Part shown: piece after piece, positions 28,124 to 38,500 of the stretch
Position numbering within the stretch: the first letter of the stretch is position 1
How the letters are laid out: each line of letters opens with the position of its first letter
NCBI GenBank assembly: GCA_944800085.1
Contig: CALYLO010000001.1
Location: 1,141,001-1,205,000, forward strand
From: Paenibacillus melissococcoides
GTDB taxonomy: Bacteria; Bacillota; Bacilli; Paenibacillales; Paenibacillaceae
Direction: 5' to 3'
DNA length: 64,000 nt
Translations under genes and position numbers: made by a program
The notes under the pieces: generated by a model
The model's input: the letters and a program-made list of their open reading frames with translations, nothing else
Databases searched by the model: none
Told to the model about the DNA's origin: nothing

Positions 28124-29164
28124 ATGACCAATCAGAAGCGGTATAACGTTGCAGTAGTCGGCGCAACCGGCGCCGTAGGGGAACAGATTATCAAATTGCT
28201 GGAACAACGTCAATTTCCCATTGAGACGCTGACATTGCTGTCCTCCGCCCGTTCCGCCGGAACGAAGATTGCATTTAACGGCAAGGAGATTACGGTGCAG
28301 GAAGCGAAGCCGGAGAGCTTCGAGGGAATAGATATCGCCTTGTTCAGCGCAGGCGGCGACGTGTCGAAGGCGCTTGCTCCGGAAGCGATTAAGCGGGGAG
28401 CGGTATGCATTGACAATACGAACGCCTTCCGCATGGATCCGAACACGCCGCTCGTCGTTCCTGAAGTGAATATGGACAAAGCGGCAGAGAATCAGGGCCT
28501 CATTGCCAATCCGAATTGCTCTACGATCCAGATGGTTGTCGCGTTGAAGCCGCTTTATGACCGGTATGGCATCTCCAAAGTCATCGTCTCGACTTACCAA
28601 GCCGTCTCCGGAGCGGGAAGCCGGGCGATCGACGAGCTGCAGCGCCAGACGAAGGAAGCGCTGGAGGGCCGGGACGTGAATCCGGATATTCTTCCGGTGG
28701 GCTCATTGCCGGTGAAGCACCAGATTGCCTTCAATGCGATTCCGCAAATCGATAAATTCCAAGACAACGGCTTTACGCTCGAAGAAATGAAGATGATCCG
28801 GGAAACGAAGAAAATAATGGGGGACGAAGACATACAGGTTACGGCGACATGCGTGCGGATCCCTGTCGTATACGGTCATTCCGAGTCCGTTTATGTCGAG
28901 TTGAAAGAAGACTTCCAGCTTGATGAAGTCAAAGAGCTGCTGGCCAACGCCCCCGGCATTACATTGGTGGACGATCCGGAGGCTCAACAATACCCGCTGG
29001 CGACCGAATGCGCCGGGAAGCCAGACGTATTTGTAGGCCGGCTGCGCAGAGACTTGAACGAACCGCGCGCTCTCAACATGTGGATTGTATCCGATAACTT
29101 AATGAAAGGCGCTGCATGGAACGCGGTTCAAATTGCTGAACATCTCGCGTCGGAGCGGCCATAA
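28124..29164 (+). CDS. asd: Aspartate-semialdehyde dehydrogenase
   Basis: Reduces aspartyl phosphate to aspartate semialdehyde for lysine, diaminopimelate, threonine and methionine synthesis. The NADP loop GATGAVGEQ lies near the N terminus and the catalytic Cys132 is in NPNCSTIQ. 346 aa from ATG 28124; AGAGGGGAG at 28106-28114 fits this start better than ATG 28100. Confidence 0.96.
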   Translation: MTNQKRYNVAVVGATGAVGEQIIKLLEQRQFPIETLTLLSSARSAGTKIAFNGKEITVQEAKPESFEGIDIALFSAGGDVSKALAPEAIKRGAVCIDNTNAFRMDPNTPLVVPEVNMDKAAENQGLIANPNCSTIQMVVALKPLYDRYGISKVIVSTYQAVSGAGSRAIDELQRQTKEALEGRDVNPDILPVGSLPVKHQIAFNAIPQIDKFQDNGFTLEEMKMIRETKKIMGDEDIQVTATCVRIPVVYGHSESVYVELKEDFQLDEVKELLANAPGITLVDDPEAQQYPLATECAGKPDVFVGRLRRDLNEPRALNMWIVSDNLMKGAAWNAVQIAEHLASERP

Positions 29165-29165
29165 C

Positions 29166-29188
29166 GGCAGGCTGCTCCTGCCTTTTTT
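29166..29188 (+). terminator. Intrinsic terminator after asd
   Basis: Compact GGCAGG/CCTGCC stem with a 5-base loop and six T, starting directly after the stop codon. Confidence 0.92.
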
Positions 29189-29239
29189 GTCTATCGGCAC
29201 GTTATCTGGCAGTCAGTCTTCATGGTTGGAGGAAACGCT

Positions 29240-30457
29240 ATGCGTATATTAGTACAGAAATTCGGCGGCACTTCTTTGTCAACCGCCGAGGCAAGAGAAA
29301 AAGTAGTTCATCATATACGGCGGGAGCTGGATCAAGGCTACCGCCTTGCCGTCGTCGTCTCCGCGATGGGAAGACGGGGAGAGCCTTACGCGACAGACAC
29401 TCTGCTTGATTGGATGCAAGAGAACGGCAGCGAGCTGCCTCCGCGGGAGCGGGATTTATTGCTGTGCTGCGGTGAAATCATATCGGCCACCACTTTATGC
29501 GGCCTGCTCCGCCGTAACGGCATCTCTGCAACCGTGCTGACGGGAGCCCAGGCCGGCTTCCGGACGGACCGCCAGTTCGGCAATGCCCGCATTCTGGACG
29601 TATGTCCCGAGCGGGTTGTCGAGGGCTGGAACCATGCCGATGTCGTCATCGTCACCGGCTTCCAGGGGCAGACCGATGAGGGAGATATCACGACCCTTGG
29701 CCGGGGGGGAAGCGACACGTCCGCCACGGCGCTGGGTGCGGCGCTGCATGCGGAAATTGTCGATATTTATACCGATGTGAACGGCATATTGACCGCAGAT
29801 CCGCGCTTGGTGGAGGATGCGAAGCCGCTCTCGGTCGTAAGCTATACGGAGATGTGCAATCTGGCCAATCACGGGGCCAAAGTCATTCATCCGCGCGCGG
29901 TCGAGATCGCGATGCAGGCTCAGGTGCCTGTCCGCGTCCGCTCCACCTTCAGCGAAGACGAGGGAACGCTCGTCACTCATCCGGAAGGCTTTCATGCGGT
30001 GGAGACGGCTTTCGTCGATCGCTATGTGACAGGAATCGCTTACGTGAGCAACGTCACGCAAATCTCGGTGGAAGCGGAGGCCGGAATCTATGATTTGCAG
30101 CTCAAAGTTTTCAAAGCGATGGCCCAAAATCATATTAGCGTAGACTTTATTAATGTTACCCCGTCAGGCGCCGTTTATACGGTATTCGATACCGATGCCC
30201 CGAGAGCGCGGGAGGTGCTGGAGGAGATGGGCTTTTCGCCCAAATTCCTGTCCGGCTGCGCCAAAGTGTCGGTTATCGGCGGCGGGATCAACGGCGTGCC
30301 GGGAATTATGGCCACGATCGTGGAAGCATTGACGGAGCAGGAGATACAGATACTGCAATCCGCCGATTCGAATACGACGATATGGGTTCTCGTCAGGAAG
30401 GAAGATATGGTTCGGGCGTTGCGGGCGCTGCATTCCAAATTCCATCTGGAGCGGTGA
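29240..30457 (+). CDS. dapG: Aspartate kinase I
   Basis: Phosphorylates aspartate, the first step to diaminopimelate and dipicolinate. KFGGTS at residues 7-12, GRGGSDTSATALGA for nucleotide and substrate binding, and two C-terminal ACT domains (about 265-400) for feedback control. 405 aa. ATG 29240 is 6 bases after GGAGGA; the in-frame ATG 29222 precedes that ribosome site. Named dapG from the asd-dapG-dapA order. Confidence 0.94.
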   Translation: MRILVQKFGGTSLSTAEAREKVVHHIRRELDQGYRLAVVVSAMGRRGEPYATDTLLDWMQENGSELPPRERDLLLCCGEIISATTLCGLLRRNGISATVLTGAQAGFRTDRQFGNARILDVCPERVVEGWNHADVVIVTGFQGQTDEGDITTLGRGGSDTSATALGAALHAEIVDIYTDVNGILTADPRLVEDAKPLSVVSYTEMCNLANHGAKVIHPRAVEIAMQAQVPVRVRSTFSEDEGTLVTHPEGFHAVETAFVDRYVTGIAYVSNVTQISVEAEAGIYDLQLKVFKAMAQNHISVDFINVTPSGAVYTVFDTDAPRAREVLEEMGFSPKFLSGCAKVSVIGGGINGVPGIMATIVEALTEQEIQILQSADSNTTIWVLVRKEDMVRALRALHSKFHLER

Positions 30458-30510
30458 TGCAGGATGCCTTCCAGGCGTTGATCTGAAGTTGCAAGAGGAG
30501 GAGTCTAACA

Positions 30511-31383
30511 GTGGAGTTCGGAAGATTGATAACCGCCATGGTGACCCCGTTCGATGCCAATGAACGGATTCATTGGTCTGAAGTGGAACGTCTGATTCAT
30601 GATTTGATTGAGGTGCAGCGGAACGACAGTCTGGTCATATGCGGAACGACGGGGGAATCCCCGACCTTGACCGATGATGAGAAGGTGGCGCTGTTCAAGT
30701 TCGCTGTGGAAAAGGCCGCTGGACGCGCCCGGATCATTGCCGGAACAGGCAGCAACAATACGGCCCACTCGATTCATCTGACGAAGCTGGCCGAGGAAGC
30801 CGGCGTCGACGGCGTTCTATTGGTCGCTCCTTACTATAACAGACCGAATCAGGAAGGCTTGTACCGCCATTTCAAGGCGATTGCCGAATCGACGAAGCTT
30901 CCGGTCATCTTGTATAACGTCCCGGGGCGGACCGCCGTAAGCCTGTCTGTCGAGACGACGCTTCGGCTGACGGAGATACCGAATATCGTCGCGACGAAGG
31001 AATGCGCTTCGCTGGAGCAAATGACGCTGATCGTCGATGGCGCGCCGGAAGGGTTCTGCGTTTACAGCGGCGACGACCCTCTGACGCTGCCGCTCCTGGC
31101 CGTGGGCGGCCACGGCATCATTAGCGTAGCGAGCCATCTCGTGGGCGCGGAGATGAAGACGATGATCGAAGCGTATCTGAACGGGGATAATGCGGAAGCG
31201 GCCCGGCTGCATCGCCGCCTGTACCCGGTCTTCAAGGGGCTGTTCCATTGTCCGAACCCCGTTGCCGTCAAGTATGCGCTTCAGCTCCGTGGCTATCATG
31301 TCGGCGGGGTGCGTCTGCCGCTCGTGGAGCCGTCCGAGAGCGAGGCCGCCTTTATACGCGAGCTGGTTCAGTCGCTCGATTGA
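30511..31383 (+). CDS. dapA: 4-hydroxy-tetrahydrodipicolinate synthase
   Basis: Condenses pyruvate with aspartate semialdehyde. TIM-barrel enzyme, 290 aa. CGTTGESPTLTDDE holds the active-site threonines, LYNVPGRT the proton-relay tyrosine, and ATKECA the Schiff-base lysine (about 161-166). GTG start after GAGGAGGAG. Last gene of the dipicolinate/lysine block. Confidence 0.96.
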   Translation: MEFGRLITAMVTPFDANERIHWSEVERLIHDLIEVQRNDSLVICGTTGESPTLTDDEKVALFKFAVEKAAGRARIIAGTGSNNTAHSIHLTKLAEEAGVDGVLLVAPYYNRPNQEGLYRHFKAIAESTKLPVILYNVPGRTAVSLSVETTLRLTEIPNIVATKECASLEQMTLIVDGAPEGFCVYSGDDPLTLPLLAVGGHGIISVASHLVGAEMKTMIEAYLNGDNAEAARLHRRLYPVFKGLFHCPNPVAVKYALQLRGYHVGGVRLPLVEPSESEAAFIRELVQSLD

Positions 31384-31421
31384 CATTTATTTTTTAATAA
31401 AAATATTTGAACGGTTAGAGG

Positions 31422-31449
31422 ACCGATGCCTTGCGGGGCATCGGTTTTT
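31422..31449 (+). terminator. Intrinsic terminator after dapA
   Basis: ACCGATGCC (31422-31430) pairs perfectly with GGCATCGGT (31437-31445), followed by TTTTTG. Confidence 0.92.
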
Positions 31450-31484
31450 GTTTTTCGGAGACAATCAGGTGGATAATCGCTGAC

Positions 31485-31514
31485 TTGTGTTTTTCACTTT
31501 TGTTCATGTATAAT
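31485..31514 (+). promoter_or_regulatory. Sigma-A promoter upstream of the RNase J gene
   Basis: TTGTGT (31485-31490), an 18-base spacer and TATAAT (31509-31514). A second TATAAT at 31538-31543 has no clear -35 and may be an alternative start. Confidence 0.6.
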
Positions 31515-31604
31515 GAAAATCAAGTGACTGGGTGCGGTATAATTGAAATGAAGGATGTTCATTGGTTGACGGCCAACTGAATATAGTAGGAGGTTAAGAT
31601 CCAT

Positions 31605-33281
31605 TTGTCGAAGAAAAACACCGCTGATAAATTATCTATCTTCGCATTGGGCGGCGTGGGCGAAATCGGGAAAAATATGTACGTCGTCCAATACGGAAAC
31701 GATATCGTCGTCATCGATGCAGGGTTGAAGTTCCCGGAAGAAGATATGCTCGGAATTGATATTGTCATTCCGGATATTTCATATTTGACCGATAATCGTG
31801 ACAAAGTAAGAGGAATCCTCATTACGCACGGACACGAGGACCACATCGGTGGTCTTCCCTACGTACTGAAGCATCTCAATGTGCCTGTCTACGGCACGCG
31901 GTTGACGCTCGGCTTGATTGAGAGCAAGCTGCGCGAAGCCAATCTGCTGGGCGAGACGAAGCGCGTCCTGATTACGGCGGATTCCGAAGTGCAGCTCGGA
32001 ACGATCCGGGCGACATTCTTCAAGACGAACCACTCGATACCGGACTCGGTGGGGGTATGTCTGGAGACGCCGGAAGGCAATGTCGTCCATACGGGGGATT
32101 TCAAGTTCGATCATACGCCGGTTAACGGGCAATATGCCGATCTGCAGCGCATGGCCGAGATCGGGAGCAAGGGCGTGCTTGCCCTGTTGTCTGACAGCAC
32201 GAATGCAGAGCGTCCAGGCTATACGCCTTCGGAGAGCAGCGTCGGCGTCGTGCTGGAGGAAATTTTCCGCAGCGCTCAACAGCGCGTCGTCGTTGCGACG
32301 TTCGCTTCCAACATTCACCGGATACAGCAGGTGATTGAGGCAGCGCATGCGACGAACCGGAAGCTCACCGTGGTAGGGCGCAGCATGGTCAATGTCGTTA
32401 CGATCGCTTCGGAGCTCGGATATTTATATATTCCGGACGGCATGCTGATCGAACCGGATGAAGTGAACAAGATGGCTGCTGACCGGGTAGTCATTCTATC
32501 GACCGGCTCCCAAGGCGAGCCGATGTCGGCCCTGACGCGGATGGCGCGTTCGACGCACCGCAAGGTTGATATTTTGCCGGGAGACACGGTCGTCATTGCC
32601 GCCACTCCGATTCCGGGGAACGAGAAGTATGTCGGACGAACTATCGATGAATTGTCCCGCTTGGGTGCGCATGTCATCTATAGCGGCATGAGAGCCGGCG
32701 TGCACGTATCCGGACACGGCAGCCAGGAAGAACTCAAGCTGATGCTCAACCTGATGCGGCCCAAATATTTCATTCCGATTCACGGCGAATACCGGATGCT
32801 GAGACATCACGCTCAGCTTGCGGAGTCGGTCGGAATTGAGAAAGAAAATATTTTCATTACGGATATCGGAGATACCGTCGAGATTCAGAATGGCGTCGCC
32901 CGGCGCGGATCGAAGGTCCAATCGGGATACGTGCTCATTGACGGACTCGGCGTCGGCGATGTCGGCAATATCGTATTGCGCGATCGCAAATTGCTCTCCC
33001 AAGACGGCATTTTGGTCGTCGTGGTCACCTTGAGCAAGCAGGATGGAACGATTCTGTCCGGTCCGGATATCATTTCTCGCGGATTCGTCTATGTCCGTGA
33101 ATCGGAAGGCCTACTGGACGAAGCCAATCGCATCGTCACCTCGACGCTTCATAAGCTGATGAACGAGAATGTGAACGAGTGGGCTTCGCTCAAGACGAAT
33201 GTGAAGGATGCGCTGGGCCGGTTCCTGTATGAGCAGACCCGCCGCCGTCCGATGATTCTGCCTATTATTATGGAAGTATGA
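31605..33281 (+). CDS. rnjB: Ribonuclease J (rnjB position)
   Basis: Metallo-beta-lactamase/beta-CASP ribonuclease with 5'-to-3' exo- and endonuclease activity. HGHEDHIGG at about 75-83 holds the zinc ligands. Further motifs are HTGDFKFDH, LLSDSTNAERPGYT (beta-CASP) and VHVSGHGSQEE. 558 aa. The gene is where rnjB (J2) lies in B. subtilis, but the zinc motif is complete as in J1, so the paralogue name is uncertain. TTG start 11 bases after AGGAGG. Confidence 0.9.
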   Translation: MSKKNTADKLSIFALGGVGEIGKNMYVVQYGNDIVVIDAGLKFPEEDMLGIDIVIPDISYLTDNRDKVRGILITHGHEDHIGGLPYVLKHLNVPVYGTRLTLGLIESKLREANLLGETKRVLITADSEVQLGTIRATFFKTNHSIPDSVGVCLETPEGNVVHTGDFKFDHTPVNGQYADLQRMAEIGSKGVLALLSDSTNAERPGYTPSESSVGVVLEEIFRSAQQRVVVATFASNIHRIQQVIEAAHATNRKLTVVGRSMVNVVTIASELGYLYIPDGMLIEPDEVNKMAADRVVILSTGSQGEPMSALTRMARSTHRKVDILPGDTVVIAATPIPGNEKYVGRTIDELSRLGAHVIYSGMRAGVHVSGHGSQEELKLMLNLMRPKYFIPIHGEYRMLRHHAQLAESVGIEKENIFITDIGDTVEIQNGVARRGSKVQSGYVLIDGLGVGDVGNIVLRDRKLLSQDGILVVVVTLSKQDGTILSGPDIISRGFVYVRESEGLLDEANRIVTSTLHKLMNENVNEWASLKTNVKDALGRFLYEQTRRRPMILPIIMEV

Positions 33282-33288
33282 TAAGTAG

Positions 33289-33378
33289 GGGACGAGAATC
33301 CCAGTCACCAGTTATTCTCGTCCCGCTTATTTCAAGGAAAGCTGACATCCCTGTTTCGGCGGGGCTGTCAGCTTTTTT
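33289..33378 (+). terminator. Tandem hairpins with terminator after RNase J
   Basis: GGGACGAGAAT (33289-33299) pairs perfectly with ATTCTCGTCCC (33314-33324). A second stem, AAGCTGACA (33339-33347) with TGTCAGCTT (33366-33374), carries a six-T tract. The second is a canonical terminator; the first has no U-tract. Confidence 0.87.
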
Positions 33379-33466
33379 GCCTTCCGGGGAGGGGATCAGG
33401 GCATAACGTCGGAATGAGTTGCGCAACCTATGACGGCACCCACTAGATCAAATGGAGGGAATACAG

Positions 33467-34291
33467 ATGCCTGATCCGAACATACATCTTTATCAGCCGT
33501 CACTGCATCAGAACGAGGCGCCGCCCGACGGAACCAACCCCGCCGGTGCGAACACTCCCCCCCCTGTCGAGAATATCCAGCAGTTGGGCACCGCTTCCAC
33601 TCCGTCGCCTGGAGAATCGAATATTTATTGCCTGAATATTATCGGGCAGATTGAAGGACATATCGTGCTGCCGCCTCAAAATAAAACGACGAAATATGAG
33701 CATGTCATTCCGCAGCTGGTCGCCGCGGAGCAGAATCCGAAAATCGAGGGCGTCCTGATTATATTGAATACGGTGGGAGGAGACGTCGAAGCGGGCTTGG
33801 CGATCGCGGAAATGATCGCATCGATGTCGAAGCCGACCGTCACGCTCGTGCTGGGCGGAGGACACAGTATCGGCGTGCCGATAGCCGTTGCCTCGCAGAT
33901 GAGCTTTATCGCAGAGACGGCCACGATGACGATTCATCCGATTCGGCTGACCGGGCTTGTCATCGGCGTCCCGCAAACGTTTGAATATTTGGATAAAATG
34001 CAGGAGCGGGTCGTCAGATTCGTCACATCCCATTCCCGCGTATCCGAGCATAAATTCAAGGAATTGATGTTCACGACGGGAGAGCTGACCCGGGATATCG
34101 GCACGACGGTTATCGGGCACGATGCGGTGCGTTACGGGCTTATCGATGAGGTGGGCGGAGTCGGAGCGGCTCTGCGTCATCTCAATCGTCTGATTGACGA
34201 CCGTAAATTGAATAAAAACACGGCGCCTGGCAACGGAGCAACGATACCGCCTCAAGCCCAGCAGCCGCCATTCGAGGGGGGCACGGTCTGA
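33467..34291 (+). CDS. tepA: ClpP-fold protease TepA/YmfB
   Basis: Member of the ClpP/crotonase fold called translocation-enhancing protein in B. subtilis. GGGHSIGVP carries the candidate nucleophile Ser and MTIHPIR the His. The first 55 residues are Pro/Asn-rich and likely disordered. 274 aa from ATG 33467, chosen because GGAGGGA precedes it; the in-frame ATG 33452 is upstream of that site. Its stop abuts ylzJ. Physiological substrates are not known. Confidence 0.9.
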   Translation: MPDPNIHLYQPSLHQNEAPPDGTNPAGANTPPPVENIQQLGTASTPSPGESNIYCLNIIGQIEGHIVLPPQNKTTKYEHVIPQLVAAEQNPKIEGVLIILNTVGGDVEAGLAIAEMIASMSKPTVTLVLGGGHSIGVPIAVASQMSFIAETATMTIHPIRLTGLVIGVPQTFEYLDKMQERVVRFVTSHSRVSEHKFKELMFTTGELTRDIGTTVIGHDAVRYGLIDEVGGVGAALRHLNRLIDDRKLNKNTAPGNGATIPPQAQQPPFEGGTV

Positions 34292-34500
34292 TGCTCCATT
34301 CGATCATTCCGATGGAAGAAATATGGAGAGGCTATGAGAAGCAACCCCGCTTCTTCGAGATGAAGCGGAACGGACGGACACTGCTTGTCGAAGCGGTCGA
34401 TTCCAGAACGGTCCGAGTCGAACGGCTGCTGCAGGAGCAGGATATCCAAGATTTCCTTCAACCCGAATATATGCCGGGCACGATGATCTCTCTCGGATGA
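34291..34500 (+). CDS. ylzJ: YlzJ-like protein
   Basis: 69-aa protein of the YlzJ family, recognisable by [12 protein letters not shown] at the start, VEAVDSRTVRVERLL in the middle and DFLQPEYMPG near the end. Its ATG overlaps the last base of the tepA stop (TGATG), and it sits between tepA and ftsK as in B. subtilis. Function unknown. Confidence 0.85.
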   Translation: MLHSIIPMEEIWRGYEKQPRFFEMKRNGRTLLVEAVDSRTVRVERLLQEQDIQDFLQPEYMPGTMISLG

Positions 34501-34643
34501 GACGGCATCGGGGACGGAAGCTGACAAGCACGCTTCAGGATTGGAGCGTGCTTGCGCCTGTTCTGAGGCATCCCAGCCATCCAAAAAACAGATTCATCCG
34601 GGGCAGCTCCTCTTCAATCCCGATAGTAAGAACGGTTGTTCTG

Positions 34644-34652
34644 TGATATAAT
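34644..34652 (+). promoter_or_regulatory. Extended -10 promoter for ftsK/spoIIIE
   Basis: TGATATAAT: an extended -10 with a perfect TATAAT (34647-34652) and no good -35. It lies 22 bases before the TTG start of ftsK. Confidence 0.55.
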
Positions 34653-34674
34653 GGATCGATGGAGGTGAGCGCAT

Positions 34675-37278
34675 TTGCCACGGAGGAAGAAAAAAAAGGC
34701 GTCCTTCAGCAAGAGTCTGAAATATGAAATCTACGGTATTTTACTGATAACATGTTCGGTCATTGCCCTTGCGGGCGGCGCGGCATTCGGCCGCTCCTTG
34801 TCCAAGATTGCGGGCATGCTGCTGGGGAAATGGTACTTCATTATACCGCTTGTGTTCATATATATCGGACTTGCCGTCATGATCAAGCGCCAGTGGCCTT
34901 CCGGCTGGAATCCGCGGAAGACGGGGCTGCTCTGCATCATACTGGCTCTGACGATGATAAGCACGATCAATACAGTGGAGCAGCGGATACTTCCCGGCGC
35001 CGAAGAGGTTCGCGCGGGCATCATTTTTCAAGACATACATAACGCGTTGAAAGTGGAACTGCTGCAGTCAACGGACACGGGCACGGCAGGGACGATGCTG
35101 AAAAAGGACATCAGCGGCGGATATATCGGTGCGGCGTTATATTGCGCCCTGTTCGTGCTGTTCGGCAGTCTGGGCACGAAGCTGTTGACGATCGTGCTGC
35201 TGTTCATCGGCTTCATGCTCGCGACCCAATTATCCTATGTCGAGCTGGTGCGGTTAATACGAACCCAGATCAAGAAATGGGCGGCCATTATCAACAAGAA
35301 GCGCAAAGCGCGGCTCAATGAGCGCAGGGTGGCCGAGAGCAAGAGCCGGACAGCCGGGAAGACGAAGCGCTCGCGCGATCGCATTCCGGATCCGGTGGAA
35401 GAAGAGGACGAGGATGAAGACGGTCCTCCGCGCCGGAAAAAGGTTCCTGTCTTCGTTCAATTGTTCGGCGGCAAGCGGCGAAACGATATGGAGGACGAAG
35501 AATATGCCGAGGATCCGGCTGTATTCACGGCTGGCGCGCCGAGCTCGATTCCGGTGCACCAGGAGACGGAAGAGCCGTCCGCTGCCGCTGGCGCCGGCGC
35601 GGAGGAAGCCGCGCCGCTGTTCCGCGATTTCACCGCCCAGCAGACATCGGATGCGGCCGGCTGGCACAATGACGAAGCCGATGAGGAGGGCATCCATGAG
35701 CTTGACCCTGTCCATCCGCAGAGCGGAGAGCATACGGGCGGGGAAGCTCCGGCTGCTTCCGATTCCGCGCCGGCCGATGACGGACAGGAAGCCGTGGACG
35801 GAGATGAACCGGATGCGGCGGGAGCCCCGCCTGCGCCGGTCAAGAAGCCGGCGAAGCCGTACCGGCTCCCTTCCTTCTCGCTGCTGGCGAAGCAGCAGAG
35901 CGCCGGGAAGGGCGGCGAGCATTCCGACTTCATGCAGACGGCACGCAAGCTGGAGGCGACGCTGGAGAGCTTCGGGGTCCGCGCCAAAGTATTGGAGGTG
36001 GTGCGCGGACCTGCCGTTACACGCTACGAGATTCAGCCGGATATCGGCGTCAAGGTGAGCCGCATCGTCAGCTTGTCTGATGATATCGCCCTCGCCCTGG
36101 CGGCGAAGGATATCCGTATGGAGGCGCCGATCCCGGGGAAATCGGCCATCGGCATTGAAGTGCCGAATAATGAAGTGTCGGTCGTAACGATGCGGGAAGT
36201 GATGGAGACGCCAACCTTTACCGAAGCGCCTTCCCGGTTGTCCATCGCCCTCGGCCGCGATATTTCCGGGATGCCGATCGTCGGGAATCTGGCGAGGATG
36301 CCCCATCTGCTCGTCGCGGGCGCGACCGGCTCAGGAAAGTCGGTCTGCATTAACGGCATTATTACGAGCATTCTGTACAAGGCGAAGCCGGATGAGGTCA
36401 AGTTCCTCATGGTCGATCCCAAGATGGTCGAGCTGAATGTATATAACGGCATTCCGCATTTGCTTGCTCCGGTCGTCACCGATCCGAAGCGGGCGTCGCT
36501 TGCCCTCAAAAAAATCGTTGTCGAGATGGAGAAGCGCTATGAGCTGTTCTCCAAATCCGGAACGCGCAATATTGAAGGCTACAATAAGCTGATGGCGGAG
36601 CAGCCGGAGATGCTGCTGCCGTACATCGTCGTCATCGTGGACGAGCTGGCCGATCTGATGATGGTCGCCGCGAACGATGTAGAGGACGCGATCTGCCGCC
36701 TCGCCCAGATGGCGCGGGCAGCGGGGATCCATCTTATTATCGCGACCCAGCGGCCATCGGTTGATGTCATCACCGGGCTTATCAAGGCCAACATTCCTTC
36801 CCGGATTGCCTTCGGCGTGTCGTCGCAGGTCGACTCGCGAACGATTCTCGATTCGGCCGGAGCGGAGAAGCTGCTCGGACGGGGAGATATGCTGTTCCTG
36901 CCGGTAGGCGCTTCGAAGCCGGTTCGCGTCCAGGGCGCCTTCTTGTCCGATCAGGAGGTAGAGGCGGTTGTCACGTATGTGAGCAGCCAGGGAGAAGCGG
37001 AGTACAACGAAGAGCTTGTTCCCGAACTGGATGAGAACGGGATGGCTTCGGATGAGCCGGTCGATGAATTGTATGACCAGGCCCTGCAGATTGTGCTGGA
37101 GGCTCAGCAAGCATCGGCCTCGCTGCTGCAGCGGCGGATGCGCATTGGCTATAATCGCGCGAGCCGATTGATCGATTATATGCATATGCAGGGAATTATC
37201 GGGCCGCATGAAGGAAGCCGCCCGCGCGAAGTGCTCATGACGCTGGAGCAATTTGAACAGAGCAAGCTGTCCTCTTAA
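34675..37278 (+). CDS. spoIIIE: DNA translocase FtsK/SpoIIIE
   Basis: Membrane-anchored motor that pumps DNA through the division or sporulation septum. The N-terminal region has about four transmembrane segments (residues 15-185). An acidic Ala/Glu/Asp-rich linker follows (about 200-400), then the RecA-like motor with GATGSGKSV (about 549-557) and [12 protein letters not shown], and a C-terminal winged-helix gamma domain ([18 protein letters not shown]). 867 aa. TTG start after GGAGGTG. Vegetative FtsK and SpoIIIE roles cannot be separated by sequence. Confidence 0.94.
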   Translation: MPRRKKKKASFSKSLKYEIYGILLITCSVIALAGGAAFGRSLSKIAGMLLGKWYFIIPLVFIYIGLAVMIKRQWPSGWNPRKTGLLCIILALTMISTINTVEQRILPGAEEVRAGIIFQDIHNALKVELLQSTDTGTAGTMLKKDISGGYIGAALYCALFVLFGSLGTKLLTIVLLFIGFMLATQLSYVELVRLIRTQIKKWAAIINKKRKARLNERRVAESKSRTAGKTKRSRDRIPDPVEEEDEDEDGPPRRKKVPVFVQLFGGKRRNDMEDEEYAEDPAVFTAGAPSSIPVHQETEEPSAAAGAGAEEAAPLFRDFTAQQTSDAAGWHNDEADEEGIHELDPVHPQSGEHTGGEAPAASDSAPADDGQEAVDGDEPDAAGAPPAPVKKPAKPYRLPSFSLLAKQQSAGKGGEHSDFMQTARKLEATLESFGVRAKVLEVVRGPAVTRYEIQPDIGVKVSRIVSLSDDIALALAAKDIRMEAPIPGKSAIGIEVPNNEVSVVTMREVMETPTFTEAPSRLSIALGRDISGMPIVGNLARMPHLLVAGATGSGKSVCINGIITSILYKAKPDEVKFLMVDPKMVELNVYNGIPHLLAPVVTDPKRASLALKKIVVEMEKRYELFSKSGTRNIEGYNKLMAEQPEMLLPYIVVIVDELADLMMVAANDVEDAICRLAQMARAAGIHLIIATQRPSVDVITGLIKANIPSRIAFGVSSQVDSRTILDSAGAEKLLGRGDMLFLPVGASKPVRVQGAFLSDQEVEAVVTYVSSQGEAEYNEELVPELDENGMASDEPVDELYDQALQIVLEAQQASASLLQRRMRIGYNRASRLIDYMHMQGIIGPHEGSRPREVLMTLEQFEQSKLSS

Positions 37279-37309
37279 GGCGGATGGCAGCAAGATTCCC
37301 CTTCATTAC

Positions 37310-37334
37310 AAGACGCTGCGGCGTCTTTTTTTTT
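37310..37334 (+). terminator. Intrinsic terminator after ftsK
   Basis: AGACGC (37311-37316) pairs with GCGTCT (37321-37326) over a 4-base loop, followed by a T run to 37334. Confidence 0.92.
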
Positions 37335-37387
37335 GCAGCCGGGAAGTCCAGAAGCATGTCCTCCGCGGCACCGCCGAAGCGGCAAGG

Positions 37388-37418
37388 TGAATAGAAAATG
37401 CTTGGTTTTCTCATAATA
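37388..37418 (+). promoter_or_regulatory. Sigma-G-type forespore promoter for sleB
   Basis: TGAATA (37388-37393), an 18-base spacer and CATAATA (37412-37418). This matches the known sigma-G consensus TGAATA/CATACTA at all but one position and sits about 50 bases before the sleB start, consistent with forespore expression of SleB in Bacillus. Confidence 0.8.
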
Positions 37419-37466
37419 AAGTTGCCAATCCTGTCAAATTCACAAGAGAGAGGTAGACGTTATGCC

Positions 37467-38231
37467 ATGAGAAAACACATGATTTGGATTACGATGTGTA
37501 TGGTATTCGTTCTGTTCGGCGCTTACCAATACAAGCATATGACGGAAAACGCGGCCACCTTCAGCGGCGCGACGCTAACGTACGGTTCCCAGGGAGAAGA
37601 CGTAAGGGAGCTTCAGGGACGCCTGAAATTTCTCGGCTTCTATTACGGCAAGGTTGATGGCATCTTCGGCAGCAAGACTCAGGGCTCCGTCAAATGGTTC
37701 CAATCGGAATTCGGCATGACGGTGGACGGCGTTGTCGGATCGAAAACGAGAAACATGCTGGTCAAGGCGACGAAGGACTGGAAGCCGGAGAAGGCGCCGG
37801 GCGCCGCAGCCGGCGGCGGAGGCAAGCCCGCCGGCGGCAAGCCGAGCAATATAAGCGGTTCGAATGCGCTGGGATTGTCAGAGAACGATCTGAAGCTGAT
37901 GGCCAATGCGGTGTACGGGGAAGCCCGGGGGGAGCCGTATGAAGGCCAGGTGGCGGTTGCCGCGGTTATTTTGAATCGCGTCAAATCCCCTAGCTTCCCG
38001 AATACCGCATCCGGCGTCATTTTCCAACCGGGAGCCTTCACCGCCGTAGCAGACGGACAGATCTGGCTTGAACCGAATGAGCGGGCGCGTCAGGCGGTTC
38101 AGGATGCAATCAACGGCTGGGATCCTTCCGGAGGATGCTTATACTACTTCAATCCGGAGACCGCGACGTCCAAATGGATCTGGACACGGCCGCAGGTGAA
38201 GACGATTGGAAAACATATCTTCTGTATGTAA
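37467..38231 (+). CDS. sleB: Spore cortex-lytic enzyme SleB
   Basis: Germination-specific lytic transglycosylase acting on cortex peptidoglycan. N-terminal membrane or signal segment (about 5-20), peptidoglycan-binding domain (about 42-102: EDVRELQGRLKFLGFYYGKV), a Gly/Pro linker, and the C-terminal Hydrolase_2 domain (about 145-254) with the conserved Glu in AVYGEARGEP. 254 aa from ATG 37467, after AGAGAGGTAG. Monocistronic, with its own forespore promoter. Confidence 0.93.
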   Translation: MRKHMIWITMCMVFVLFGAYQYKHMTENAATFSGATLTYGSQGEDVRELQGRLKFLGFYYGKVDGIFGSKTQGSVKWFQSEFGMTVDGVVGSKTRNMLVKATKDWKPEKAPGAAAGGGGKPAGGKPSNISGSNALGLSENDLKLMANAVYGEARGEPYEGQVAVAAVILNRVKSPSFPNTASGVIFQPGAFTAVADGQIWLEPNERARQAVQDAINGWDPSGGCLYYFNPETATSKWIWTRPQVKTIGKHIFCM

Positions 38232-38329
38232 TCCATGACGAAGAAGAAATGGTCTGATTGGCCGTTTGCTTCTTTTGTTCAAATATAAGCAAGTACGGGA
38301 TCCTAGCTCGGCTTGGCTTGTTATTCACC

Positions 38330-38375
38330 CAGAAACGCTTTCCGTCCTTGGAGGAACGAAGGCGTTTCTGCTTGT
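38330..38375 (+). terminator. Long imperfect hairpin after sleB, probable terminator
   Basis: CAGAAACGC (38330-38338) pairs perfectly with GCGTTTCTG (38362-38370), with further pairing inside. The tail CTTGTC is poor, so termination may be weak. The rest of the 268-base gap to the next gene has no ORF and no clear promoter. Confidence 0.5.
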
Positions 38376-38500
38376 CTCGCCGTGGCCGGCTAATTATTAT
38401 GGGACATGCTCATGTAAAACAGGTATACATCGGGTACGTAGCGAATATAACATGCATGACATCAGCCGTGCATCGTACACGGAAGAAAAGGGGTAAGTAC

